Source of the DNA: Paenalcaligenes sp050487225
GTDB lineage: Bacteria; Pseudomonadota; Gammaproteobacteria; Burkholderiales; Burkholderiaceae_B
Assembly: GCF_050487225.1 (NCBI RefSeq)
Contig: NZ_JBKQGY010000001.1
Location: 1,488,001 to 1,552,000 of the forward strand
Length of the DNA stretch: 64,000 nucleotides
Reading direction: 5' to 3'
Shown here: one piece after another, positions 42,968 to 52,100 of the stretch
Numbering within the stretch: position 1 is the stretch's first letter
Layout of the letters: each line of letters opens with the position of its first letter
Notes under the pieces: model-generated
Told to the model about the DNA's origin: nothing
What the model saw: only the letters and a program-made list of their open reading frames with translations
Databases searched by the model: none
Program-made: the position numbers and the translations under genes

Positions 42968-43318
42968 TCACGCGGTAGGCTCTGTATCGCTAAATTCTTT
43001 GTATGCTGCCACCGCATTGGCAGCATACATTACCGATGGACCTCCGCCCATATACACGGCCACACCTAAGGCTTCGTGTACCTCTGCTTCCGTCGCCCCT
43101 AACTTCACCAACGCCTTGCTGTGAAAGCCTATACAGCCATCGCAACGCACAGCCACACCTATAGCCAATGCAATCAATTCTTTGGTTTTGGCATCTAACA
43201 CACCCTCTGCACTGCCGGCTTTATTCAGCTCGTTAAAGCCTTTAAGTACCTGCGGAATATTTTTGCTCAACTCACCCAAATTAGCTGAAATATCCTGCGT
43301 CAGTTTTTTGAATTCCAC
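42968..43318 (-). CDS. AhpD-like carboxymuconolactone decarboxylase-family protein, partner of ArsR regulator
   Basis: 116 residues from a GTG at 43318 (VEFKKLTQDIS), which has AGGA eight bases ahead; a start at 43372 adds 18 residues without support. The core has RCDGCIGFHSKALVKLGATEAEVHEALGVAVYMGGGPSVMYA, a CxxC-xxxH thiol site. It directly follows an ArsR-family regulator gene (60-base gap) on the same strand and is probably controlled by it. A thiol oxidoreductase role in reactive sulfur or peroxide handling fits the neighbourhood. Confidence 0.85.
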   Translation of the reverse strand: MEFKKLTQDISANLGELSKNIPQVLKGFNELNKAGSAEGVLDAKTKELIALAIGVAVRCDGCIGFHSKALVKLGATEAEVHEALGVAVYMGGGPSVMYAANAVAAYKEFSDTEPTA

Positions 43319-43377
43319 TGTCACGTTCCTGTTTTCCTTTTTAAAAAACACAGCGGTCATCGTTACTGACACGCTGA

Positions 43378-43719
43378 TTAATCAAGCGGTTTAGCGGACT
43401 CGGCAGGCGCGCAATAAATGTCCCACAAAGTTTGCATTAACCGCATCGTGCTGGGATCCGCCAAGCGGTAATACACGTATTTGCCTATCTTTTCTGTCTC
43501 TACTATCCCCTCTTGACGCAGCACAGCTAGCTGCTGCGATAAGGTAGGCTGATGTATACCTGTTCGCGCCTCTAACTGCCCTACATTCAACTGCTCAAAT
43601 GCCATCTGGCACAGCAACATCAAGCGGTCTTCATTGCCTAAGGTTTTGAGCAAGGCACAGGCTTTGCCTGCGTGCTCTCGCATCTTTTCTGGCGATAACT
43701 GGATGGATGGTGTGGTCAT
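43378..43719 (-). CDS. ArsR-family regulator, BigR/SqrR-like (persulfide-sensing type), copy 1
   Basis: 113 residues, winged helix of the ArsR/SmtB family: LLKTLGNEDRLMLLCQMAFEQLNVGQLE, TGIHQPTLSQQLAVLRQEGIVETEKIGKYVYYRL. One Cys in LLCQ and a second near the C-terminus (IYCAP) match the pair that forms a tetrasulfide or disulfide in BigR and SqrR, which sense persulfides. A strong AT-rich palindrome lies 20 bases before the start. It is cotranscribed with the AhpD-like gene. The sensing role is inferred from the cysteine pattern and neighbours. Confidence 0.85.
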   Translation of the reverse strand: MTTPSIQLSPEKMREHAGKACALLKTLGNEDRLMLLCQMAFEQLNVGQLEARTGIHQPTLSQQLAVLRQEGIVETEKIGKYVYYRLADPSTMRLMQTLWDIYCAPAESAKPLD

Positions 43720-43738
43720 GGTAGAAAGTCACTCAAAA

Positions 43739-43760
43739 CAATATATTTAATTATATATTG
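43739..43760. promoter_or_regulatory. AT-rich palindrome, candidate operator of ArsR copy 1
   Basis: CAATATAT-TTAATT-ATATATTG: perfect eight-base arms, six-base centre, immediately upstream of the ArsR gene. AT-rich palindromes of this form are typical of BigR/SmtB-type repressors. Confidence 0.75.
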
Positions 43761-43799
43761 TTGAATAAAAAATCCACCACTGACTTCCTACCTAAGGAA

Positions 43800-44672
43800 T
43801 TAACTCGTCCACTTCACCGGAATTTTCAGATACGACACGCCGTTATTTTCTGGCTCAGGTAAATTCCCTGCCCTAATATTCACTTGCACCGATGGCAACA
43901 ACAGCACAGGCGCAGCCAGCGTGGCATCCCGCGTTTCGCGCAACGTGACGTAAGCCGCTTCATCCACGCCATCGTGTATGTGTATGTTCTTGGCACGCTG
44001 CTCCGCCACCGTGGTTTCCCAGGCATATTCATCACGCCCTGCCGCTTTGTAGTCATGGCACATAAACAAACGCGTGTGTGGCGGCAACGCTAATATTTTT
44101 CGGATGGACTGGTACAACTGCTTAGCACTACCACCAGGGAAATCCGCACGAGCCGTGCCGTAATCCGGCATAAACAAGGTATCGCCCACAAACACCGCAT
44201 CGGCAATTTTGTAAGCCACACAAGCAGGTGTATGACCAGGCGTATGCAAGACCTCAATACGCAGGTTGCCCAAGGCTATCACCTCGCCATCGTTTAGCAA
44301 CGTGTCAAACTCCACACCCTTACCCGACACATCACTCACATTGAACACATCGCTAAAAATGCGTTGCACCGTACAGATGTGTTCGCCTATGGCAACCTTC
44401 GCCCCTGTATGCTGCCTTAAAAATGGCGCTGCACTTAAGTGGTCTGCATGCGCATGGGTTTCCAAAATCCACACAATGCTCAGCCCTTGCTCGGCAGCAT
44501 AATCCAGTAATTTCTGCGCTGAGCGCGTAGACACAGCCCCGCTGCGATGATCGTAGTCCAACACAGGATCAATCACCGCTGCCTGCTTAGTCGCCGGGTC
44601 CGACACCACATAACTCACGGTATAAGTGGGTTCATCAAAAAAAGCCTGTATATGAACAACATCCTTATGCAT
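43800..44672 (-). CDS. Metallo-beta-lactamase-fold persulfide dioxygenase-like protein (Blh/ETHE1 type)
   Basis: 290 residues. Metal ligands are all seen: ETHAHADHLSA (HxHxDH), LHTPGHTPAC, VGDTLFMPD and the last His in MCHDYK. YGTARADFPGGSAKQLYQSI is characteristic of the Blh branch encoded with BigR. Blh/ETHE1 enzymes oxidise glutathione persulfide or related sulfane sulfur to sulfite. It lies between the two ArsR genes and is divergent from copy 2, with a palindrome between them. The position within a BigR-type locus supports a sulfide detoxification role. Confidence 0.9.
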   Translation of the reverse strand: MHKDVVHIQAFFDEPTYTVSYVVSDPATKQAAVIDPVLDYDHRSGAVSTRSAQKLLDYAAEQGLSIVWILETHAHADHLSAAPFLRQHTGAKVAIGEHICTVQRIFSDVFNVSDVSGKGVEFDTLLNDGEVIALGNLRIEVLHTPGHTPACVAYKIADAVFVGDTLFMPDYGTARADFPGGSAKQLYQSIRKILALPPHTRLFMCHDYKAAGRDEYAWETTVAEQRAKNIHIHDGVDEAAYVTLRETRDATLAAPVLLLPSVQVNIRAGNLPEPENNGVSYLKIPVKWTS

Positions 44673-44698
44673 GGCATTTTCCTTTCACTGGATTTTTT

Positions 44699-44718
44699 AA
44701 TTTAGAATATGCTAAATT
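44699..44718. promoter_or_regulatory. Palindrome between Blh gene and ArsR copy 2
   Basis: AATTTAG-AATATG-CTAAATT: perfect seven-base arms and a six-base centre, as in the site at 43739. It lies between the two divergent start codons and probably controls both. Confidence 0.75.
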
Positions 44719-44747
44719 AGATACAACTAAAATACAAGACCCACATC

Positions 44748-45059
44748 ATGACAGCATCATCAGACTCCATCCGCTTCTTACAAGAAGGTGCCAGCCAAGC
44801 AGCGGCTATGTTGCGTACCGTCGGTAACGAACACCGATTACTGATTCTATGCTTATTGATAGAACATCAAGAAATGACGGTAGGCGCATTAAATAGTTAC
44901 GTAGACTTAAGCCAATCGGCGTTATCGCAACACTTGGCCAAGATGCGAGAAGAAAACCTGATCACCTACCGACGCGATGCCCAAACCCTGTATTACCGCA
45001 TCGCCGATCCAAAAATTGAGCAGTTAATTAGTACCCTGAAAACCATTTTCTGTCCGTAA
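44748..45059 (+). CDS. ArsR-family regulator, BigR/SqrR-like, copy 2
   Basis: 103 residues: MLRTVGNEHRLLILCLLIEHQEMTVG, then LSQSALSQHLAKMREENLITYRRDAQTLYYRI. The cysteine pair is again present, one in LLILCLL and one at the extreme C-terminus (IFCP), the arrangement of persulfide sensors. It is divergent from Blh and followed by a small membrane-protein gene after 48 bases. Two such regulators about 1 kb apart, each with its own palindrome, raise the question whether they sense different signals. Confidence 0.87.
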   Translation: MTASSDSIRFLQEGASQAAAMLRTVGNEHRLLILCLLIEHQEMTVGALNSYVDLSQSALSQHLAKMREENLITYRRDAQTLYYRIADPKIEQLISTLKTIFCP

Positions 45060-45107
45060 TCACTACGGATCAAACCCATTACGTACCTGTGTACAACTGG
45101 AGTCCAT

Positions 45108-45302
45108 ATGAAAACCAACGTAGGCGGTATAGATAGAATTTTGCGCGTCGTTATAGGGCTAGTCTTGGTGATACTTGCCAGTAGCGGCACGGTAGGCTGG
45201 TGGGGTTGGCTGGGCTTGATTCCACTGCTTAGTGGCTTGTTCCGTGTTTGCCCGTTGTATTCGATGCTGGGAGTTAATACGTGCGGGACATGCCGTAAAT
45301 AA
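45108..45302 (+). CDS. DUF2892 small membrane protein (YgaP-tail-like)
   Basis: 64 residues: MKTNVGGIDRILRVVIGLVLVI then two membrane helices and CPLYSMLGVNTCGTCRK. This is the DUF2892 fold found alone or fused to rhodanese domains (YgaP) in sulfur-handling loci. Cys residues in CPLY and CGTC could participate in sulfur transfer, but that is unproven. Cotranscribed with ArsR copy 2. Short but with all family landmarks. Confidence 0.88.
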   Translation: MKTNVGGIDRILRVVIGLVLVILASSGTVGWWGWLGLIPLLSGLFRVCPLYSMLGVNTCGTCRK

Positions 45303-45362
45303 GAGACAGCGTGTACGGTGAGTACAGCTCCAACGTACTCACCACTGGCTGCTGTAGCTAGC

Positions 45363-45760
45363 ACTGCGAAAAGTATTTTTTAATTTGGCCACCAAATAAA
45401 AAAATACTTTCCTCCGTTTTCCCTCCATCGCTTGCCACGGTTTTTAGTGTGGTTGCTGTTGAGATGTGTGCGTACTTTTGTGACAGATAAAAGGGGCGTG
45501 CTCACCCATTTCTGAAGATGTCTGCTTATTCTGTGGGCTGATAATTTCGGCACTTGCTTCGCTCATCAAAAAGCCAAGCGGCATTTTCTGATGCTACAGC
45601 TGACATACAGACGTATCTAAACACCCGCGTCCCAATTGATCAAGCCGTGCCAACAACCCAAAAGAAAGGGCGGTAAACCTACCCACACTCAGAACAACCG
45701 GGGGACGGAGAGGAAACTTTTTTGATTTGGTGTACAAATCACAAAAAGTATTCCTGCAGT
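45363..45760. repeat. ~400-bp element bounded by imperfect inverted repeats (MITE-like)
   Basis: The left end (45363-45425) contains a near-perfect 41-base hairpin: 19-base arms at 45370-45388 and 45392-45410 differing at one position, with a three-base loop. The right end (45698-45760), read on the minus strand, shares ACTGC, then ACCAAAT, A-run, TTTCCTC with the left end in the same order, and forms its own weaker hairpin (GATTTG with CAAATC). The interior has no gene. A decayed miniature transposable element is one reading; paired regulatory hairpins another. Confidence 0.4.
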
Positions 45761-45856
45761 TCCCAGCGTGTGCGATGAACATAACGTCGCCATATAAAAC
45801 CACGTTACTTCTCATAAAATATACGCTTCACACCTAGTCATCTCCACTAACAGCCA

Positions 45857-45892
45857 TAAAAAAAACCGCCCGTAAACACGAGCGGTTTTTCT
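45857..45892. terminator. Terminator of the amino-acid permease gene
   Basis: AAAAAACCGC and GCGGTTTTT arms around a small CGT/ACG inner stem, with a T run on the minus strand after the permease stop at 45910. Confidence 0.75.
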
Positions 45893-45909
45893 TTGCGAAT
45901 AGATCAGCG

Positions 45910-47304
45910 TTATTCTGCTGCCACAACCGGAGTAGCCGTGGCTGCCTGACGGCGGTCCACAATCACACCTAGCAGCACAATCACCAACGCCAAACCTGTG
46001 GTGTAGAGCACCTCTGTACGGTATGTACCTTCAATCACCATCACAATCAACGCACTGATAATAGTGACGATCACTGCGTAGGTTAACCACGGGAACAACC
46101 ACATTTTGAAGGTAAGCTCACGCTTTTCTTTGATCAGCTTACGACGCATACGTAATTGCGAGAAGGCAATACACAGGTACACATACAGCGCAATCGTACC
46201 GGTAGCTTGCATCAGCACATCGTAAATATCCATCGTTTCAGTTGCCGTCAAATACACAGCTACCAATGCAAACACACTGGATGCCACCACACCAATGTAC
46301 GGTGTGCCTGTACTGCGACCCACTTTCTGGAATGACTTCGGTGCATCGCCGCGTCTGGACAAGGAGTACAGCATGCGGGATGAGGTGTAGAGTGCCGAGT
46401 TAAAGCAACTGCACACCGATGTCAGCACCACAAAGTTCACGATCTCGCTGGCATGAGGGATACCCAATGCATTCAAGGTCACCGCATAGGTACCTTGAGT
46501 GGATAGCTCCAAACCTGGGCTGTTATAGGGGATCAAACACACCACGATGAAAATCGAACCCACGTAGAACAGCGAAATACGCCATGCTACGGAACGTGTA
46601 GTCTGCACAATGGCTTTGCTGGGGTTTTCGGATTCTGCCGCCGCAATGGTCACGATTTCCGCACCAATAAACGCAAACATCGCCCCCAGTAACGCTACCA
46701 CCACCGCTCCAAAGCCATTAGGCATGAAACCTTGTGATGTCAGGTTAGACCACCCTTGGGTAGTACCAGAAGGCCATAGATGCACGATCGCCAGCGAGCC
46801 AATGATAATAAACAGCACAATGGCAACCACTTTGATCAAGGCGAACCAGAACTCGAACTCACCGTAATTGCGCACGTTCATGAAGTTAACAACCATTAAC
46901 CCCGCAGTCACAATCAACATGTAGCCCCAGATAGGAATCATTGGGAACCAGCCGTGCAAGATCGCACCGGCCACATAGGCTTCCCATCCCATCAATAACG
47001 ACCAGAAACTCCAATACAACCAGCCAATCGTAAACCCAGCCCAGTGACCAATAGCTCGGTCGGCATAGGTAGAAAAAGACCCTGTATCAGGCTGAGCAAC
47101 GGCCATCTCGCCCAGCATTCGCATTACTAAGATTACGAGCGCTCCACCGCCCATATACGCCAGAATGGCAGCCGGTCCAGCATTCGCAATTACTTTCCCG
47201 GATCCTACAAACAACGCTCCACCAATGACTCCTGCTATAGATAGCATGGTCAAGTGACGGGATTTCAGCCCGCCCTTTAACTTATTTTCTTCTGCGCAAC
47301 TCAT
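45910..47304 (-). CDS. APC-family amino-acid permease (GabP/proline-permease-like)
   Basis: 464 residues with about twelve membrane helices. The amino-acid permease signature is near the N-terminus (SIAGVIGGALFVGSGKVIANAGPAAILAYMGGGALVILVMRMLGEMAVAQPDTGSFSTYA). The middle has GAEIVTIAAAESENPSKAIVQTTRSVAWRI, typical of the GabP, ProY and CycA group. Adjacent to putP and putA on the same strand, so proline, GABA or a related amino acid is the likely substrate. Separated from putP by about 230 bases with a terminator. Confidence 0.88.
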   Translation of the reverse strand: MSCAEENKLKGGLKSRHLTMLSIAGVIGGALFVGSGKVIANAGPAAILAYMGGGALVILVMRMLGEMAVAQPDTGSFSTYADRAIGHWAGFTIGWLYWSFWSLLMGWEAYVAGAILHGWFPMIPIWGYMLIVTAGLMVVNFMNVRNYGEFEFWFALIKVVAIVLFIIIGSLAIVHLWPSGTTQGWSNLTSQGFMPNGFGAVVVALLGAMFAFIGAEIVTIAAAESENPSKAIVQTTRSVAWRISLFYVGSIFIVVCLIPYNSPGLELSTQGTYAVTLNALGIPHASEIVNFVVLTSVCSCFNSALYTSSRMLYSLSRRGDAPKSFQKVGRSTGTPYIGVVASSVFALVAVYLTATETMDIYDVLMQATGTIALYVYLCIAFSQLRMRRKLIKEKRELTFKMWLFPWLTYAVIVTIISALIVMVIEGTYRTEVLYTTGLALVIVLLGVIVDRRQAATATPVVAAE

Positions 47305-47490
47305 TTGTGCCGCCTTTTAAAACGGATTAACTCTTAATGCCCATTAAGCGTTTGACAAGATAGTCATGAAATGTGTTTTGCCCTCCTTTGCAGACAATTG
47401 AAATAGTAATAATTATTTTTTAATGGCAAAACTATAACGCCATATGCCTCAACAGTACGTTTTTTTTATCTTAAAATTTCTGATTTAAGA

Positions 47491-47522
47491 CAAGAAAACG
47501 GGGCTTAAACCCCGTTTTCTTG
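47491..47522 (-). terminator. Terminator of putP
   Basis: AAGAAAACGGGG-CTTAAA-CCCCGTTTTCTT, twelve perfect pairs, immediately after the putP stop on the minus strand. Confidence 0.8.
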
Positions 47523-47538
47523 AATACTTCTAGCCCTA

Positions 47539-49032
47539 TTAATGGCTAACGTGACTGAGATCTTCTTGAACCAAATCAAAGACTTCAGTAACGACCGGCT
47601 CGGGTTCTTTGCCCATCATGCTCACTACCACGATAGCGATAGTAGCCAAGATAAAGCCAGGGATAATCTCGTACAAGCCGAACCAAGCGTAGTGATTCCA
47701 GATCAGCACCACTACTGCACCTACGATCATGCCTGCCAACGCGCCGTTGCGAGTCATTCTGCGCCACAACACGGACAACAAGATCACAGGACCAAAGGCA
47801 GCACCAAAACCTGCCCATGCGTAACTCACCATAGACAGCACACGGCTATTGGGATCCCATGCCAAGATAATGGCCACAATAGCTACCAGCAGTACCATCG
47901 CACGGCCAAACCACACCAACTGCGCATCGGTAGCATCACGTTTGATGAAGGTTTTGTAGATATCTTGAGTCAGTGAGCTTGAGCACACCAGCAACTGCGC
48001 CGACAAGGTACTCATCACTGCAGCCAAAATAGCGGCCAACAAGATACCGGCAATCCATGGGTTAAACAGCAGCATGGACAACTCAATGAACACACGCTCA
48101 GAGTTCTCGTTCACGCCAGCGGCTTGACTTGGGTTCGCAGAGAAGTACGCAATACCGAAGTAACCCACTGCCACCGCACCAGCCAAACACAGAATCATCC
48201 ATGTCATACCGATACGACGTGCATTAGGGATAGTTTTTACCGATTCTGCTGCCATGAAGCGCACCAGAATGTGCGGCTGGCCAAAGTAGCCCAACCCCCA
48301 TGCCAGCAAGGAGACCACACCCACGAATGAGGCGCCCTGCCACAAATCAGCATGCATAGGATTAATAGCGATCACTGCAGCGTTTGCATCCGCAAAACCG
48401 CCTGCGCCCAAGATCACCACCAGAGGGGTCAAGATCAGCGCAGTAAACATCAAGGAAGCCTGAATGGTGTCTGTCCAGCTCACCGCCAAGAAACCACCAA
48501 TGAATACATAAGCAATGGTGCAGAATGCGCCCACAAACATCGCTGTGGTGTACGACATGCCGAACATGCTTTCAAACAATCTGGCGCCAGCTACTACACC
48601 GGATGCGCAATACAGCGTGAAAAACACCAGAATTACCACGGCTGACACAATGCGCAGCACGTTGGATTTGTCGTCGAAACGATTTGAGAAAAAGTCGGGT
48701 AATGTCAGTGCATTGCCTGATTTCTCGGTGTACACACGTAAACGTGCGGCCACAAAGCGCCAGTTTAGATACGCCCCCAAGGTTAAGCCAATGGCAATCC
48801 AGGATGCTGAGATCCCGTTGTCATAGACCGCGCCAGGTAAGCCCATCAGCAACCAACCGCTCATATCTGATGCCCCAGCGGCAAGTGCCACCACGAAAGG
48901 CCCCAGTCGGCGTCCGCCCAGAATATAGTCGGACAAGTCATTTGTAGCCCTGTAGCCCAGCCATCCGATCAACAGCATTCCTACGATATAGATTACAAAC
49001 ATCGTCGTAATCTGCATATTGGCTATTTGCAT
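47539..49032 (-). CDS. putP: Sodium/proline symporter PutP
   Basis: 497 residues, sodium:solute symporter family with about 13 helices. Landmarks: ILGGRRLGPFVVALAAGASDMSGWLLMGLPGAVY, the family signature in FGQPHILVRFMAAES, and AAVMSTLSAQLLVCSSSLTQDIYK. These match PutP. It follows putA on the same strand with about 90 bases between and a hairpin in the gap. Imports proline for PutA. The start ATG has AGGGAGAATGCT ahead. Confidence 0.94.
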   Translation of the reverse strand: MQIANMQITTMFVIYIVGMLLIGWLGYRATNDLSDYILGGRRLGPFVVALAAGASDMSGWLLMGLPGAVYDNGISASWIAIGLTLGAYLNWRFVAARLRVYTEKSGNALTLPDFFSNRFDDKSNVLRIVSAVVILVFFTLYCASGVVAGARLFESMFGMSYTTAMFVGAFCTIAYVFIGGFLAVSWTDTIQASLMFTALILTPLVVILGAGGFADANAAVIAINPMHADLWQGASFVGVVSLLAWGLGYFGQPHILVRFMAAESVKTIPNARRIGMTWMILCLAGAVAVGYFGIAYFSANPSQAAGVNENSERVFIELSMLLFNPWIAGILLAAILAAVMSTLSAQLLVCSSSLTQDIYKTFIKRDATDAQLVWFGRAMVLLVAIVAIILAWDPNSRVLSMVSYAWAGFGAAFGPVILLSVLWRRMTRNGALAGMIVGAVVVLIWNHYAWFGLYEIIPGFILATIAIVVVSMMGKEPEPVVTEVFDLVQEDLSHVSH

Positions 49033-49053
49033 AGCATTCTCCCTTTTGAGGCA

Positions 49054-49078
49054 GACAAGGGGTGTAAAACCCCTTGTC
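49054..49078 (-). terminator. Hairpin between putA and putP
   Basis: GACAAGGGG-TGTAAAA-CCCCTTGTC, nine perfect pairs but no T tract. It may be a weak terminator, a processing site or an RNA stabiliser setting the putA to putP ratio. Confidence 0.5.
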
Positions 49079-49121
49079 CCTGCACATTGCTATCCGTGCA
49101 TATCGCTTGTTGTAGTAAAAA

Positions 49122-52100
49122 TTAGACTACTGCCATGAGCGTGGCATTCCCTCCCGCCGCTGCGGTGTTTACGCTAAGAGAACGTTCTGCTACCAGCAGC
49201 TCCATCCTATAGAGCTGACCATTAGCCAACTCTGCACTGGTACGACCCTGCGCTTGTAACACGGGGCCGTCCTGCTCCGCTAAGAACTGCGATAGCGATT
49301 TCAGCGCATCACAATCCCCCTCGAATACCACACCCCCTACGCGATGAGTCATCGCGTCTTTCAGGGAGTCCACCACAACCACCTGCTTACGAGCAGCTTC
49401 AGGCAGTTGGGTTAAAACGGGTTCCAAAACTTCTGTCGCAACGCCTTCACGCACGATCAGTGCTTCGTTGCCACATGCCAAGCTAGTTGCTACCTGCACC
49501 AACAAACCATGTTTGGTGGCTGGTACACACACGACTGCACCACGGCCTAGCAAGCTGTATGTGTTCGCCTCGCCGGTAGGACCAGGCAACTCAACACGGG
49601 TGTTGAACAGCGACACTGCAGACAAATGCTTCAAGCTTTGGCTGAGTTCTTTTTCGCCATGTTTTTCGGCCCACTGTTGCAGGCTTTCTAAGGCTTCGTT
49701 GCTAGCGGCTTTTTGTGCCTTACCACCCAGTACCAACTGGTCTGGACGCTGGCTTAACAAACGATTCAAGTAAATAGGACCGCCCGCTTTAGGACCAGTA
49801 CCCGACAAGCCTTCACCACCAAATGGCTGTACACCTACTACCGCACCCACAATATTGCGGTTCACGTACATATTGCCGGCGTGTACTTGAGCTACCAAAC
49901 GGTTGATGGTTTCATCGATACGGGAGTGCACCCCAAAGGTCAAGCCATAGCCTGTGTCATTGATGGCTTTCACCAGAGCATCTTGTTCAGAACGTTTGTA
50001 GGTCATGACGTGCAGCACAGGGCCGAACACTTCACGCTCTACATCTGCAATGCTCTTGATCTGGATAATGGTTGGCGGCACAAACGTACCGTGCTGGCAT
50101 GCTTCGCTCAGCGGCAACTGCTCCACATCAAAACCACGGCTACGCATCGTGTCAATGTGGCTACGAATATTGCCTTGTGCCTCAGCATCAATCACAGGGC
50201 CCACATCGGCGTACAACACGTCGGGGTTACCCACACGCAATTCACGCATCGCGCCACGCAACATGGTGATCACGGTGTCGGCTACGTCTTCCTGCACACA
50301 CAAGATACGCAGTGCTGAACAACGCTGACCAGCCGAGTCAAAGGCAGAGTTCAGTACGTCAGCAATCACTTGTTCTGGCAAGGCAGAAGAATCCACGATC
50401 AACGCGTTCTGACCACCGGTTTCCGCAATCAGCGGAATAGGTTGGCCATTGTTATTCACACGCTGTGCCAAGGTAGCCGAAATACGTTTAGCCACTTCGG
50501 TAGAACCGGTGAACATCACACCTTGAACACGATCATCGCCCACCAACATCGCACCCACATCGCCCTCACCAGGCAACAGTTGCACAACGTCGTGTGGCAC
50601 CCCTGCTTCGTGCAAGAAGCGAATACCTTGAGCAGCAATCAAACCAGTCTGTTCAGCAGGTTTAGCCAACACGGTATTACCAGCAGCCAATGCCGCAGAC
50701 ACCTGACCCAAGAAAATAGCCAGCGGGAAGTTCCAAGGGCTAATACACACCACAGGGCCCAAAGGACGGTGGCTGTCATTAGAGAAATGCTGGTCGATAC
50801 GGTTAGCGTAGTAGCGCAAGAAGTCTACCGCTTCACGAATCTCTGCTACCGCATTCGCAAAAGTTTTACCCGCTTCACGCACGATCAAACCAATCATGGT
50901 GGTTTGCTGGGCTTCCAACAAATCAGCCGCACGCAGCAAGCAACGAGCACGCTCTTGTTCTGTAGTGGACTGCCAAATTGGTGCAGCAGCGACCGAACGC
51001 ACCAACGCGGCATCGACTTCAGCAGCAGAACTGAAAATCACTTTACCCACTACATCACGGTGGTCCGCTGGGTTCACTACAGCCTGCTCACGCGCCTCAT
51101 CAACCACTGCCAATGTGGCTGGGCTGGCGTGCCAGTTGTTGGTCGTGCTGGACAACAATGCTGCCGACAACGAAGCCAAACGGTGTTCGTTGGACAAGTC
51201 CAAACCTTGGGAATTCTGACGGTTCTCGCCCTGCGCTTTATACAGCTCTGCTGGCAGCGGAATCATCGGGTGAGGTGCACCTACTGGGCTGATGCTTTCA
51301 GCTTCATCAATAGGATCACGGATCAGCTCATCAATAGAGACGTTTTCGTCAGCAATACGGTTCACGAACGAGGAGTTCGCACCGTTTTCCAGCAAGCGTC
51401 GTACCAAGTACGCCAACAGTGTTTCGTGTGTACCCACTGGCGCGTAAATACGGCAAGGACGGGCCAATTTACCTTGGCTAACAGGGCCTACCACTTCTTC
51501 ATACAGCGGCTCACCCATACCGTGCAAGCACTGGAACTCGTACTGACCCAAGTAGTAGCTAGAGCCTGCCATTTCATAAATAGCCGCCAAGGTTAAGGCG
51601 TTGTGTGTGGCAAACTGCGGGAAGATCGCATCCGGTGCGCTCAACAGTTTTTTCGCACATGCCAAGTACGCGATGTCGGTGTAAATTTTACGGGTGTAAA
51701 CAGGGTAGCCTTCCAAGCCATCAACCTGCGCACGTTTCACTTCTGTATCCCAGTACGCGCCTTTCACCAAACGCACCATCAAACGGTGGTTAGTGCGTCT
51801 ACCCAAGTCGATCACGTAGTCGATCACGTATGGCGCACGTTTTTGGTAGCCTTGAATCACAAAGCCAATACCGTTCCAACCAGCCAGATCCGGGTCCTGA
51901 CACAGGGCCTCTAGCAGATCCAACGAAATTTCCAGACGATCCGCTTCTTCGGCGTCGATGTTCAGACCCACATCGTATTGGCGCGCCAACATCGTCAATG
52001 CTTTAACGCGTGGCAACAGCTCGCTCATCACACGGTCGTACTGAGCACGTGAGTAACGGGAATGCAGCGCAGACAATTTGATGGAAATACCGGGGCCTTG

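Larger units (their letters stand above)
45303..45909. other. Non-coding interval with an imperfect inverted-repeat element
   Basis: About 600 bases without a supported gene. It holds the paired repeats entered at 45363-45760 and the permease terminator. A minus-strand frame at 45594-45815 was considered but has no coding features. Confidence 0.5.

Noticed and set aside
50370..51596. A 408-codon plus-strand open frame inside putA
   Set aside because: Antisense to conserved PutA sequence; composition (His, Gln, Arg rich) is typical of a shadow frame.
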